Shown here in pieces: positions 45,888-54,463 of a stretch of 64,000 nucleotides of DNA. Within the stretch, counting starts at the first letter, position 1. Every line of letters begins with the position of its first letter. This stretch comes from JANWVO01 sp964458495 (lineage in GTDB: Bacteria > Acidobacteriota > Terriglobia > Bryobacterales > Bryobacteraceae): assembly GCA_964458495.1 (NCBI GenBank), contig CAYWJB010000004.1, positions 186,001 through 250,000 on the forward strand, given 5' to 3'. The translations under genes were made by a program, and so were the position numbers. The notes beneath the pieces are model-generated. The model made no database searches and was not told the DNA's origin. It saw only the letters and a program-made list of their open reading frames with translations.

Positions 45888-46315
45888 TGTGGGTGGCGGG
45901 GAGGCGCGCTCTCAGACTTTTTTCCTCGGCTCCCCCCGCCGCGAGTCCCCGCGCAAGCCGTACCAGCGCCCGATCGCCGGGTGCCGCTCCACGTAAGCTT
46001 GCGAGGCGGACCGGCAGGCCGCGGGAAGCGGCGCGAGTCATGGGTCGGACAATTCACCGGCCGGCCCGCCCCCGTGAACGAAAGCGCCCTGTCAAACGCA
46101 CCCGGACGGCCCCGGTGCTTCGAGCGGGCCCGCGGGGCGAAAGGCGGGAAGCACGTCCCGCAGCCTCCCGCAGTTCTCCATTCCGGGCTGGCGCGGACTG
46201 TAGGCGGGGAGGTGGCTATGACGAACCCGGCAAGCACGACCGCCTGCGTCCGCAGTGGTGTCTGCTCTCGATCGCCGTCCACCGGCCGGCGCCCCGTATA
46301 CCCGATTCAAGGGAT

Positions 46316-46331
46316 TGGCACACAGCCCGCT
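46316..46331 (+). promoter_or_regulatory. Possible sigma-54 promoter before the glycosyltransferase gene
   Basis: TGGCAC (46316-46321) and CCGCT (46327-46331) keep the invariant GG and GC exactly 10 nt apart, as in -24/-12 promoters (consensus TGGCAC-N5-TTGC). The -24 box is perfect, the -12 box has two mismatches. A start near 46342 would leave a leader of about 40 nt. A TATAGT at 46343-46348 is the alternative sigma-70 -10. Confidence 0.3.
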
Positions 46332-46353
46332 GTACGCCACACTATAGTTACCT

Positions 46354-46369
46354 CCGCACCTCCGTGCGG
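46354..46369 (+). promoter_or_regulatory. Leader hairpin close to the glycosyltransferase start
   Basis: CCGCAC (46354-46359), loop CTCC, GTGCGG (46364-46369), 11 nt before ATG 46381. It sits beside the weak ribosome site (AGG) and could affect initiation. Confidence 0.35.
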
Positions 46370-46380
46370 CAGGCTGTTTC

Positions 46381-47721
46381 ATGGCCCAAGACATCCTTCC
46401 CCAGGAAGCCCGGCTGGCAATCGAGAAGCTCGGCCGCGCCGACATTGTGATCGGCATTCCCAGTTACAACAACGCCCGCACCATCGGGCACGTAGTGCGG
46501 GCGGCGCAGGCGGGGCTGAACAAGTACTTCCCCGACTTTCAAGGCGTGATCATCAACTCCGACGGCGGCTCGAAGGACGACACGCGCAAGCAGGTGCTGG
46601 AGGCGCAGCTGGACGCTTCGCAGCTGCTGCTGCTGAACACGCCGCTGAACCCCGTGCACCGGCTGTCGTTTCCCTACCACGGCATCCCGGGCAAAGGAAG
46701 CGCGTTCCGGATGATCTTCCAGATGGCGCGGGATCTGGGCGCCAAGGCCTGCGCCGTGGTGGACTCCGATCTGCGCTCCATTACGCCGGAATGGTTCGAT
46801 TTGCTGCTGCGCCCGGTGGTGCACCGCGGCTATGACTTTGTCGCTCCCTACTACCACCGGCACAAGTACGACGGCACGATCACCAACAGCATCATCTATC
46901 CGCTCACGCGCGCCCTCTACGGATACCGCATCCGGCAGCCCATCGGCGGCGATTTCGGCATGTCGCTTCCCGTCGTGGAGACGTATCTGGAACGCGACGA
47001 CTGGGAGACCGACGTCGCCCGCTACGGAATCGACATCTGGATGACGACCATCGCCGTGGCCAGCGGGTACAAGGTGTGCCAGAGCTTCCTTGGCGCCAAG
47101 CTGCACGACGCCAAGGATCCCGGCGCCGACTTGAGCGCCATGCTCCAGCAGGTGGTGGGCAGCGTCTTCGGTCTGATGATCGAGTTCAAGTCTGTGTGGA
47201 TGGGCGTCCACGGCAGCCGCGAGATCGAGCTGTTCGGCTTCCGCTACGACGTGGGGCTGGATCCGATCGCCGTCAACCTGGACCGCATGGTGCAGGCGTT
47301 CCTTCGCGGGGAATCCGACTTGCGCGAGATCTGGGCGATGGCGTTGTCGGACCGGACGCTGCGCGAGATCCACGCCATTGCGCGGGGGGCGCGCAGCTCG
47401 CCGGCGGAGTCGTTCCGGATCTCCGACGAGCTGTGGGTGAGCCTGATTTACGAATTTGCCTCCGCCTATGCGGAGCTTCCTGCGGCGCGCGCGCATCTGG
47501 TGCGGTCGCTCACGCCTCTGTACCTGGGGCGCGTGGCGTCGTTCGTCAATGAAACCCGGGACATGAACGCCGGCGAGGTGGAGGAGCGGATTGAACGGCT
47601 TTGCCTGGTCTTTGAGCAACTGAAGCCGTTTCTCGTCGAGCGGTGGGGCGGCCCCCGCGTGGACGAGCTTCCGAAGCCATCCGCCCCGGCCACGGGCCAT
47701 CCCCAGGAGGTGTCCTCATGA
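46381..47721 (+). CDS. Family-2-like glycosyltransferase related to mannosylglycerate/glucosylglycerate synthases
   Basis: 446 aa. GT-A fold: IPSYNNARTIGHVVRAA (about 27-43), NSDGGSKDD (about 59-67), GIPGKGSA (101-108) and metal-binding DSD (128-130) in VVDSDLRSITPEW. GpgS (GT81) and MGS (GT78) use this layout to make the compatible solutes glucosyl- or mannosylglycerate from a nucleotide sugar and (phospho)glycerate. The coupled next gene is a mechanosensitive-channel-like protein, which supports an osmotic role. No matching phosphatase gene is next to it; a single-step synthase is possible. Confidence 0.78.
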   Translation: MAQDILPQEARLAIEKLGRADIVIGIPSYNNARTIGHVVRAAQAGLNKYFPDFQGVIINSDGGSKDDTRKQVLEAQLDASQLLLLNTPLNPVHRLSFPYHGIPGKGSAFRMIFQMARDLGAKACAVVDSDLRSITPEWFDLLLRPVVHRGYDFVAPYYHRHKYDGTITNSIIYPLTRALYGYRIRQPIGGDFGMSLPVVETYLERDDWETDVARYGIDIWMTTIAVASGYKVCQSFLGAKLHDAKDPGADLSAMLQQVVGSVFGLMIEFKSVWMGVHGSREIELFGFRYDVGLDPIAVNLDRMVQAFLRGESDLREIWAMALSDRTLREIHAIARGARSSPAESFRISDELWVSLIYEFASAYAELPAARAHLVRSLTPLYLGRVASFVNETRDMNAGEVEERIERLCLVFEQLKPFLVERWGGPRVDELPKPSAPATGHPQEVSS

Positions 47722-48422
47722 TCGAGACGTTCCGCCAGGTTCTGGAACAATCGGTCGCGCGCCTGTCGGCGCAGACGACCCAGTACCTGCCGCCTCTGTT
47801 TGTGGCCATCGTCGTGTTCGGCGTGGCGTGGATCGTCGCGCTGCTGTTGCGATGGCTGCTGCTGCACGCCTTCAAAGGCGAGAGATTCGATGCCTTCTTG
47901 CGCCGCACGGGCATCGGAACGATGCTGGACCAGTCCGGGCGGCTGCGGGCCAGCCCGCTACTGGCGCACGGGATTTACTACGGCATACTTCTGATCGGGC
48001 TGCTGAACGCCATCAGCGTGTTCGAGACGGAGATCACGCGCGAGATCGTGGACGGCGTGGTGCACCTGCTGCCCAAGCTCTTCGCCGCCGCCGCCATTAT
48101 CCTTGCCGGCGTCTGGCTGGCGCAGTACCTGGGGCGCGGCGCGCTGCTCTGGGCCAGCAATGAAGGCTTCCCGTGGGCTCGCCGGTTTTGCGCCTTCGTG
48201 CGCGTGGTGGTGGTGTTTGTCTCCATCGTCGTCGCCGCCGACGTGCTGAACTTCGCCCGCACGGTGTTTTTCTCGGCATTCCTGATCTTCGCGATCGGCG
48301 CCGTGTGCGCCGCCTGCCTGGTGCTCGCGCTCAACAGCCGGGAGGTCTACCGCTGGTTTGCGGATTCCCGGAAGCACGCCGGTGAAGAGGAAGGCGAACG
48401 GTCGATCTGGAACCACCTCTGA
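47718..48422 (+). CDS. CmpX/mechanosensitive-channel-type TM-helix-repeat protein
   Basis: 234 aa from ATG 47718, overlapping the glycosyltransferase stop by ATGA, with a strong ribosome site (AGGAGGTG). About five hydrophobic segments; RRTGIGTMLDQSG and the helix HGIYYGILLIGLLNAISVFE followed by LLPKLFAAAAIILAGVWLAQYLGR are typical of the conserved TM-helix repeats in MscS-related CmpX proteins. No MscS beta domain. May sense membrane tension or act in osmotic adaptation. Confidence 0.8.
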   Translation: MIETFRQVLEQSVARLSAQTTQYLPPLFVAIVVFGVAWIVALLLRWLLLHAFKGERFDAFLRRTGIGTMLDQSGRLRASPLLAHGIYYGILLIGLLNAISVFETEITREIVDGVVHLLPKLFAAAAIILAGVWLAQYLGRGALLWASNEGFPWARRFCAFVRVVVVFVSIVVAADVLNFARTVFFSAFLIFAIGAVCAACLVLALNSREVYRWFADSRKHAGEEEGERSIWNHL

Positions 48423-48432
48423 TGCGGGCGGG

Positions 48433-48467
48433 AAAAAAAACGCCGCCGCGCGGCGGGCGCGGCGGCG
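48433..48467 (-). terminator. Rho-independent terminator of the outer-membrane gene
   Basis: CGCCGCCGCGC (48441-48451), 5-nt loop, GCGCGGCGGCG (48457-48467): an 11-bp GC stem. On the minus strand it is followed by eight T (complement of 48433-48440). It lies between convergent genes and suits the minus-strand one. Confidence 0.9.
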
Positions 48468-48485
48468 AAGCGCACGGGCGGAGCG

Positions 48486-49127
48486 TTACCGCCCGCCGAA
48501 GGTGTAGCCGACGGAGACGCCGTATTCGGGCACCCAGTTGCGCCCGAACTGGAACAGGTCGTTCACCCAGCGCAGTTTGAACTCCGGCTTCACGTAGACG
48601 TTGTGATAGACGAACGTCTTGAAGCCGCCGCCGAAGTGCGTAGTGAACTTCTTGCTGGAGCCGACCAGCGCGCTTGTCGTGCTGCAGCCGGTGAAGTTGT
48701 TGCACAGCCGCTGGTCGTAGTAAAAGCGCAGGTTCGCCGCGCCCATGCCAGCCTGGAGCTCGGGCACGAACCACTTCGACCAGGCGGGCGGCGTGTACAT
48801 GCCGTAGAAGTCATAGAAGAACGGCCTGTACTTCAAGGCGGCGTAGTCGCCCTTGAAGGCGCGCCAGCTCATTTCGCCGCCAACGGCGAACTTCGAGTTC
48901 AGCTTCAGGTTGGCGCCGAACTTCGGGAAGGCGCCCGTCATTTGCGGGCCGAACCGCAGCACGCCGTCGCCGAAGGTGTCAACCGGCGTTTCGCGCGCCT
49001 TCACCTGGTTGGTCACCGTACCCACATAAACGTCCAGGCTTTCCTGGGCGAAAGCCGGAATTGCGGCCGCCAGCAGGAAAGCCGCCGGCAGCGCGAAAAG
49101 CGACACAACTCTCCCACGCAATTTCAT
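48486..49127 (-). CDS. Outer-membrane beta-barrel protein
   Basis: 213 aa with a clear signal peptide (FALPAAFLLAAAIPAFAQ, cleaved about residue 28). The mature part is about 185 residues of alternating aromatic/polar strands (for example MSWRAFKGDYAALKYRPFFY) and ends in YGVSVGYTFGGR, a barrel-like C-terminus. Fits an 8-stranded OmpW/OmpA-like barrel. Two cysteines (LCNNFTGC) may form a loop disulfide. Function unknown. Confidence 0.82.
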   Translation of the reverse strand: MKLRGRVVSLFALPAAFLLAAAIPAFAQESLDVYVGTVTNQVKARETPVDTFGDGVLRFGPQMTGAFPKFGANLKLNSKFAVGGEMSWRAFKGDYAALKYRPFFYDFYGMYTPPAWSKWFVPELQAGMGAANLRFYYDQRLCNNFTGCSTTSALVGSSKKFTTHFGGGFKTFVYHNVYVKPEFKLRWVNDLFQFGRNWVPEYGVSVGYTFGGR

Positions 49128-49302
49128 GAGCGAATCTCACCTCCCGCCGGGCGAATGGAGAAATCGCCACGGCACATGCCTGAAGTATTCGGGCACAGGG
49201 AATCTCTACCCGGCGCCCCTCTCAATTCGCCGGATCCCTGCGTCCAATCGGTGGGACGCATGGAGATTCCTGCAGGTTTCAGCGGCTTCCGGAGGATTTG
49301 TT

Positions 49303-50676
49303 TCAGCGCAGGGAGGAAGCCACTCGGGCGCGGAAAACAGCCGCCTCGTGCAAGATACGCGGCGCGTTGAGCGTCAGAGGCTTGCGGTCGAGCACGGTGA
49401 TCCTTCCGGCGATCACGACGTCCCGCACGTCGCCCGCCTTGAGGCTGTACACCAGCATGGAGTAAATTCCATGCTCCGGCCGGGCATGGGGGCCGGCCAG
49501 AGATATGGTGATGAGATCGGCCTGTTTTCCAGGTTCGATGGAGCCGATTTCCCGGTCCAGACCCAGGACTTTCGCGCCATCGATTGTGGCCATCCGGAAG
49601 GCCTTTGCCGCCGGCAAAACGGTCGGATCGAGGGTGGAAACCTTGGCCAGTTTCGATGCGAGGTCCATCTCCTCGAAGAGATTGAAGTCGTTGTTGGATC
49701 CGGCGGGGCCGTCGGTTCCCAGTCCGATGGGCACTGCCGAAGCCAGCCACGCCCGGTAATCCGGCACTCCGCTGGCGAGTTTGGTGTTGCTCGACGGACA
49801 GTGCGCGATGCCCGCCGGGCGGCCCTCCAGCAGCCTGAGGTCCTCCGCGCGGGCCCAGACCATGTGGGCGAGGATCGTGCGCCCGCTGAAGAAGCCGAGA
49901 GAGTCCAGATACCGGGCAGGAGACATGCCGTGCGCCCGCGCGGCGTCCTCGTTTTCTTTCCTCGTCTCCGAGACGTGCGTGTGGACGGGCACTCCGTAGC
50001 GGTCGGCAAGCGCGCGGCAGGCTTTCAGGGCAGCCGCGTCGGTCGTGTAGATGGCGTGTGGCGCGACGGCGGGCGTGATGAGGCCGTCGCCGCGCCACGC
50101 CTGGATGAAGCGTTCCGTGGCTGCCAGCGCTTCCTGCGGGGTCTTGTAGTCCGGGGCAGGGAAGCCGATGACGGTCTGGCCGAGCACGGCGCGCATGCCG
50201 GCGCGTTTGGTCTCTTCGGCGATGGCGTGCTCGAAGTAGTACATGTCGGCGTAGGTGGTGATGCCGCCGAACATCATCTCCAGGACTGCCAGCCGGGTTC
50301 CCGCACGGACGAACTCCTCGTTCACATTGCGCGACTCGGCGGGGAAAATATACCGTTCGAGCCATTCCTGCAGCGGCACGTCGTCGGCGATGCCCCGCAG
50401 CAAAGACATGGGCGCATGAGTGTGAGCGTTGACGAGCCCGGGAGTGAGGATCGCATCGGGACGGTCGATGCGGCGGCGGGAGCGGAAACGGCGTTCGATC
50501 TCAGCTTTCGTTCCCACGGCGGCAATCCGCCCGTTGCGAACTGCCACGGCGCCGTCCTCGATGACGCGGCCGGCAGCGTCCATCGTGACGACCTTCGCGG
50601 CGCGGATCACAAGGTCCGCCGGCTCGGCGGCGCCGAGGCTGAGACAAAAGAGAAGGCTAATCCAGGAATTTCGCAT
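49303..50676 (-). CDS. Amidohydrolase of the MtaD/SsnA/adenosine-deaminase-like type, with signal peptide
   Basis: 457 aa. Metal ligands H85 and H87 (NAHTHAPM), H234 (HTHVSE), H271 (AHMVW), D322 (GTDGP). This set is that of 5'-methylthioadenosine/S-adenosylhomocysteine deaminases and related amidohydrolases. Residues 1-17 are signal-like, which is unusual for nucleoside deaminases and suggests periplasmic action. It ends the salvage gene run and overlaps the end of cdd by 20 nt. Confidence 0.85.
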   Translation of the reverse strand: MRNSWISLLFCLSLGAAEPADLVIRAAKVVTMDAAGRVIEDGAVAVRNGRIAAVGTKAEIERRFRSRRRIDRPDAILTPGLVNAHTHAPMSLLRGIADDVPLQEWLERYIFPAESRNVNEEFVRAGTRLAVLEMMFGGITTYADMYYFEHAIAEETKRAGMRAVLGQTVIGFPAPDYKTPQEALAATERFIQAWRGDGLITPAVAPHAIYTTDAAALKACRALADRYGVPVHTHVSETRKENEDAARAHGMSPARYLDSLGFFSGRTILAHMVWARAEDLRLLEGRPAGIAHCPSSNTKLASGVPDYRAWLASAVPIGLGTDGPAGSNNDFNLFEEMDLASKLAKVSTLDPTVLPAAKAFRMATIDGAKVLGLDREIGSIEPGKQADLITISLAGPHARPEHGIYSMLVYSLKAGDVRDVVIAGRITVLDRKPLTLNAPRILHEAAVFRARVASSLR

Positions 50677-51043
50677 CGAATGGCCGCGGGAACAGGGCGG
50701 AGAGGCGCATGCTCTCCACGCCGCCCTTCAGATTGACCAGCAGAATCTCCAGGTCGCCGCACAGCTCCCACAGCACCTGGCGGCAGGCGCCGCACGGCGG
50801 CGTGGGCGTATCGGTATCGGCGGCGACAGCCAGCCGCGTGAACTGCCGCGCCCCATCGGCCACGGCGCGGAACGCCGCCACGCGCTCGGCGCAGATGGTG
50901 AGCCCGTAGGAGGCGCTCTCCACGTTGCAGCCCGTGAATATGCGGCCGCCGGCTTCCTCCAGCGCCGCGCCGACGAGGAAACCGGAGAACGGCGCCCGCG
51001 CCCGCCGGCGGGCTTGCAGCGCCGCTTCCACCAGCCGGTCCAC
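50657..51043 (-). CDS. cdd: Cytidine deaminase
   Basis: 128 aa. Zinc and catalytic residues C51-AE53 (CAERVA) and PCGACRQ (C84, C87): the tetrameric homotypic Cdd. Converts cytidine/deoxycytidine to uridine/deoxyuridine. Lies 2 bp after punA stop on the same strand. Confidence 0.95.
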   Translation of the reverse strand: MDRLVEAALQARRRARAPFSGFLVGAALEEAGGRIFTGCNVESASYGLTICAERVAAFRAVADGARQFTRLAVAADTDTPTPPCGACRQVLWELCGDLEILLVNLKGGVESMRLSALFPRPFDAKFLD

Positions 51044-51045
51044 GT

Positions 51046-51852
51046 CTACGCCTCCAGCCTTTCGAGAAACGCCTCGAGAAACCGCCTCAGCTCCGCGGCG
51101 CTGGCCCTGCCGGTTGCGAGCACCTCTTCATGGCTGAGCTTCTGCTGCATGCCCGCAGCCATGTTGGTGACGGTCGAGATGGCCAGGACGCGCATCCCCA
51201 TGTGGCGGGCGGCGATCACCTCCGGCACGGTGGACATGCCTGCCAGGTCCGCCCCGATCGCGCGCAGGAAGCGGATCTCGGCTGGCGTTTCGAAGCTGGG
51301 GCCGAGCATCGCCGCGTAGACGCCCTCGCCGGTTTCGATGCCCAGCTCCCGCGCCGTGCGCCGGGCCAGGTCGAGCAGGCCGCGGTCATAGGCCTCGGAC
51401 ATGTCGGGGAAACGCGGCCCGAGGCTGTCGTCGTTCGGTCCGGTGAGCGGATTGGTTCCTTGCAGGTTGATGTGATCGGTGAGGAAGACCTGCATGCCCG
51501 GCCGGAAGGATGGCGAGATGCCTCCGGCGGCGTTGGTCAGCACCAGCGCCTTCACGCCCAGCAGCCCCATGACGCGCACGCCGAAGACGACCTGCTGCGG
51601 CGTCCAGCCTTCATACAGGTGTACGCGCCCGCTCAGCACGGCGACAGGTTTCGAGCCCGAACGGCCCAGAATCAGCTCGCCGGCGTGGCCTGCGACGCGA
51701 GGCACCGGCCAGCCCGGGATTTCACCGTACGGGATGACAATGCGGTCCGCCAGCGCCTCGCTGAAGGACGCCTGCGCACTTCCCAGAACGAGGGCGATGC
51801 GGGGCCATTCACGAACCCGCCGGCCGAGTTCCGCGGCTGCGGCGCGAATCAT
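51046..51852 (-). CDS. punA: Purine nucleoside phosphorylase, trimeric type
   Basis: 268 aa from ATG 51852, overlapping the nupC stop (ATGA). Motifs: VLGSAQASF (about 22-30, phosphate loop), HAGEL, GRVHLYEG (phosphate/ribose), TNAAGGISPSF, GVYAAMLGPSFETPAE, AGMSTVPEV and VTNMAAG. Cleaves inosine/guanosine with phosphate. Family length normal. Confidence 0.93.
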   Translation of the reverse strand: MIRAAAAELGRRVREWPRIALVLGSAQASFSEALADRIVIPYGEIPGWPVPRVAGHAGELILGRSGSKPVAVLSGRVHLYEGWTPQQVVFGVRVMGLLGVKALVLTNAAGGISPSFRPGMQVFLTDHINLQGTNPLTGPNDDSLGPRFPDMSEAYDRGLLDLARRTARELGIETGEGVYAAMLGPSFETPAEIRFLRAIGADLAGMSTVPEVIAARHMGMRVLAISTVTNMAAGMQQKLSHEEVLATGRASAAELRRFLEAFLERLEA

Positions 51853-53066
51853 AACAGGATCCCTGCAATACAGGCTGACATGAAATTGGCCATCGTGCCG
51901 GCCAGCATCGCCCTCACGCCCAGCCGCGCCAGGTCGGACTTCCGGTTGGGCGCCAGCGCTCCGATGCCGCCGATCTGGATGGCGATGGAACTGAAGTTGG
52001 CGAAACCGCACAGGGCGAAGGTGGAGATCACAAAGGAACGGGCGTCGAGGCTCGCCTTCAGTTCACCGAGCCGCAGGAACGCGATGAACTCGTTCAGCAC
52101 CATGCGCGTGCCCAGCATGTCGCCTACCGCCTGCGCATCTTTCCAGCTCACGCCCAGCAGCCACGCCACCGGCGCGAAGACGATTCCGAACAGCTTCTGG
52201 AGCGAGTCCGGGAACCAGGCGAAGATGCCGTGCACCCAGCCCATGACGCCGTTGAGAAGGGCGATGAGCGAGATGAACGCGATGAGCATCCCGGCGATGT
52301 TCAGCGCCAGTTGCAGCCCCTCGCCCGCGCCGCGGGCGGCGGCGTCGATCACGTTGACCCCGGGGCGTTCGATTTCCACCCGGACGTCGCCGGCAGTCTC
52401 CGGCTGGTCCGTTTCGGGCACGAGCATCTTGGCCAGAACGAGCGTCGCCGGCGCCGTCATGATCACCGCCGTCAGCAGGTGCTTGATGTCGACGCCCGCG
52501 ATCTTCACATACGCCGCCATCACCGCGCCCGAGACGTGCGACATGCCAGCCGTCATGATGGTGAACAGCTCGCTCTGCGTGAGGCGCGGGAGGAAAGGGC
52601 GGATGGTGAGCGGCGCCTCGGTCTGCCCCATGAAAATGCTGGCCGCCACATCGGTGGATTCAGCGCCCGAGCAGCGCATCACGCGGTGCATGACCCACGC
52701 CATGCCGCGGATCACCACCTGCATGATGCCGAAGTAATAGAGCACGGAGAACAGGCTGGCGATGAAGATCACGATGGGCAGCACCTGGAAGGCGAAGACC
52801 ACCCCGAAAGCGCCGGTCTTCACGCCCAGCGGGCCGAACAGGAACTCGCTGCCCTTTTCGGCGAACTCGAGCAGGGCGTTCACCGCCACGCTGGCAGCCT
52901 GGAACAGCAGCCCGAAATCGGTCTTCAGGACCAGGAAGGCGAACAGGAACTGGAGACCCAGGCCCCAGGCCACGATCCGCGGCCGGATGGCGCGGCGGTT
53001 TGTGGAAAAGGCGTAGCAGAGCGCCAGAATGCAGACAAGCCCGAGCAAGCCGGTGAAGCGTTCCAT
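51849..53066 (-). CDS. nupC: NupC-type concentrative nucleoside transporter
   Basis: 405 aa. CNT hallmarks: GQTEAPLTIRPF (about 157-168), MTAGMSHVSGAVMAAY, MLGTRMVLNEF, and CGFANFSSIAIQIGGIG near the C-terminus, with 8-10 membrane helices. Imports nucleosides by proton or sodium symport. Upstream of the phosphorylase and deaminases it feeds. Confidence 0.95.
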   Translation of the reverse strand: MERFTGLLGLVCILALCYAFSTNRRAIRPRIVAWGLGLQFLFAFLVLKTDFGLLFQAASVAVNALLEFAEKGSEFLFGPLGVKTGAFGVVFAFQVLPIVIFIASLFSVLYYFGIMQVVIRGMAWVMHRVMRCSGAESTDVAASIFMGQTEAPLTIRPFLPRLTQSELFTIMTAGMSHVSGAVMAAYVKIAGVDIKHLLTAVIMTAPATLVLAKMLVPETDQPETAGDVRVEIERPGVNVIDAAARGAGEGLQLALNIAGMLIAFISLIALLNGVMGWVHGIFAWFPDSLQKLFGIVFAPVAWLLGVSWKDAQAVGDMLGTRMVLNEFIAFLRLGELKASLDARSFVISTFALCGFANFSSIAIQIGGIGALAPNRKSDLARLGVRAMLAGTMANFMSACIAGILL

Positions 53067-53087
53067 GCCGCGCCTCTTCCGGCAGGC

Positions 53088-54392
53088 TCAGCCGACCACT
53101 TCGAGGATCAGATCCCTCTGTTCGGGTTCGCTGTTCGAGATGCGGAAGGCGTCCTCGATCCGCTCCACGGCCTCCTCCAGCCGGTCGGTCTGCGTGTAGT
53201 GGATGCGGCAGAGCACGTTGCCTTCTTCCACGCGGGCGCCGACCTTCACCTCGAGGAACACGCCCACAGCCGGGTCCACGGCGTCTTCCTTCGTGTCGCG
53301 TCCGGCGCCCAGCATGGCGGATGCGCGCCCGATCTCTTCGGCGTCGATCGCCGCCACATAGCCGGCTCGCGGCGAGAGGATCTCGAAGCTGCCGAGCGCA
53401 TTGGGCAGCAGGTCGAAGCGGTCGAGCACCTGCGGATTGCCGCCCTGCGCGGTGATCATCTCCTTCAGCTTGCGGTAGCCCGCCTGCTCGAGCAGCAGGT
53501 TGGTGGCGAGGTTGCGAGCGTCGTCCAGCGTCTCGGTGATCTTGCCGAGGAAGATCATGCGCGCGGCCAGTTCCAGCGAAATGCGGGTGAGGTCCTCGGG
53601 GCCCGAATTCAGCAGCGTCTGCGAGACCTCCATGATCTCCAGCGCGTTGCCGATGGCGCGGCCGAGCGGCTGGTTCATGTCGGTGATCAGCGCCTGCGCG
53701 CGCAGGTCGTTGCGCCGGGCGATGGTCACCATGATCTGCGCCAGGCGCCGGGCGTCGACCTGCCGCTTCATGAAGGCGCCCGAGCCCACCTTGACATCCA
53801 GCACCAGCCCGTCGAGCCCCATCGCCAGCTTCTTGCTCATGATGGAGGCGGCGATCAACGCCGGCGACTCCACTGTCGCCGTCGCATCGCGCAATGCATA
53901 GAGCTTGCCGTCAGCCGGAGTGACGGATTCGCTCTGCCCCATGACGGCGAAGCCCACGCGGTCCAGCACGTCCTTGAATTCGTCGATCGAGAGGTTGGTG
54001 CGCAGGCCGGGGATGGATTCGAGTTTGTCCAGCGTGCCGCCGGTGTGCCCCAGCGCGCGCCCGCTCACCATGGGCACCTTCACGCCCGCCGCCGCCGCCA
54101 GCGGTCCGGCGATCAGGCTCGTCTTGTCGCCCACTCCTCCGGTGGAGTGCTTGTCAATCTTCGGTCCGGGGATCGACGACAGGTCCACGCGCTCGCCGGA
54201 ATCGATCATCGATTCCACCATGGCGCCGACCTCGTGGTCCGTCATGTTCTGGAAATAGACGGCCATCAGGAATGCCGCCATCTGGTAGTCCGGGATTTCT
54301 CCGCGCGTGTAGGAGTCTACAAGCCAGCGGATCTCTTCGGGCGACAGTTCCTCGCCGTTTCGCTTGCGCTGAATGAGGTCGACGGTTCGCAT
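53088..54392 (-). CDS. deoA: Pyrimidine-nucleoside / thymidine phosphorylase
   Basis: 434 aa from ATG 54392 (MRTVDLIQ), the family start; the frame extends to 54434. Signature KHSTGGVGDKTSL (81-93), SGRALGHTGGTLDKLESIPG, and C-terminal domain with GAGRDTKEDAVDPAVG. Splits thymidine, deoxyuridine or uridine. First cytosolic salvage enzyme of the run, 21 bp before nupC. Confidence 0.94.
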   Translation of the reverse strand: MRTVDLIQRKRNGEELSPEEIRWLVDSYTRGEIPDYQMAAFLMAVYFQNMTDHEVGAMVESMIDSGERVDLSSIPGPKIDKHSTGGVGDKTSLIAGPLAAAAGVKVPMVSGRALGHTGGTLDKLESIPGLRTNLSIDEFKDVLDRVGFAVMGQSESVTPADGKLYALRDATATVESPALIAASIMSKKLAMGLDGLVLDVKVGSGAFMKRQVDARRLAQIMVTIARRNDLRAQALITDMNQPLGRAIGNALEIMEVSQTLLNSGPEDLTRISLELAARMIFLGKITETLDDARNLATNLLLEQAGYRKLKEMITAQGGNPQVLDRFDLLPNALGSFEILSPRAGYVAAIDAEEIGRASAMLGAGRDTKEDAVDPAVGVFLEVKVGARVEEGNVLCRIHYTQTDRLEEAVERIEDAFRISNSEPEQRDLILEVVG

Positions 54393-54463
54393 TTTCAATT
54401 GCTTAGGGTAACACCCCGCAGTCCGGAAACACAAATCGGCCGTTCCTGGCGGACAGGCCGGGG

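Larger units (their letters stand above)
45888..46380. other. 493-bp gap between divergent dprA and glycosyltransferase genes
   Basis: Short frames here (for example minus 45835-46041) show no family signs. It must hold the promoters of both genes. I see a GG-N10-GC sigma-54-like element at 46316-46331, a TATAGT hexamer at 46343-46348 and a hairpin at 46354-46369. Nothing else is recognised. Confidence 0.55.

Noticed and set aside
45835..46282. Short minus-strand frames upstream of dprA
   Set aside because: No start with ribosome site and no recognisable protein; likely GC-driven.
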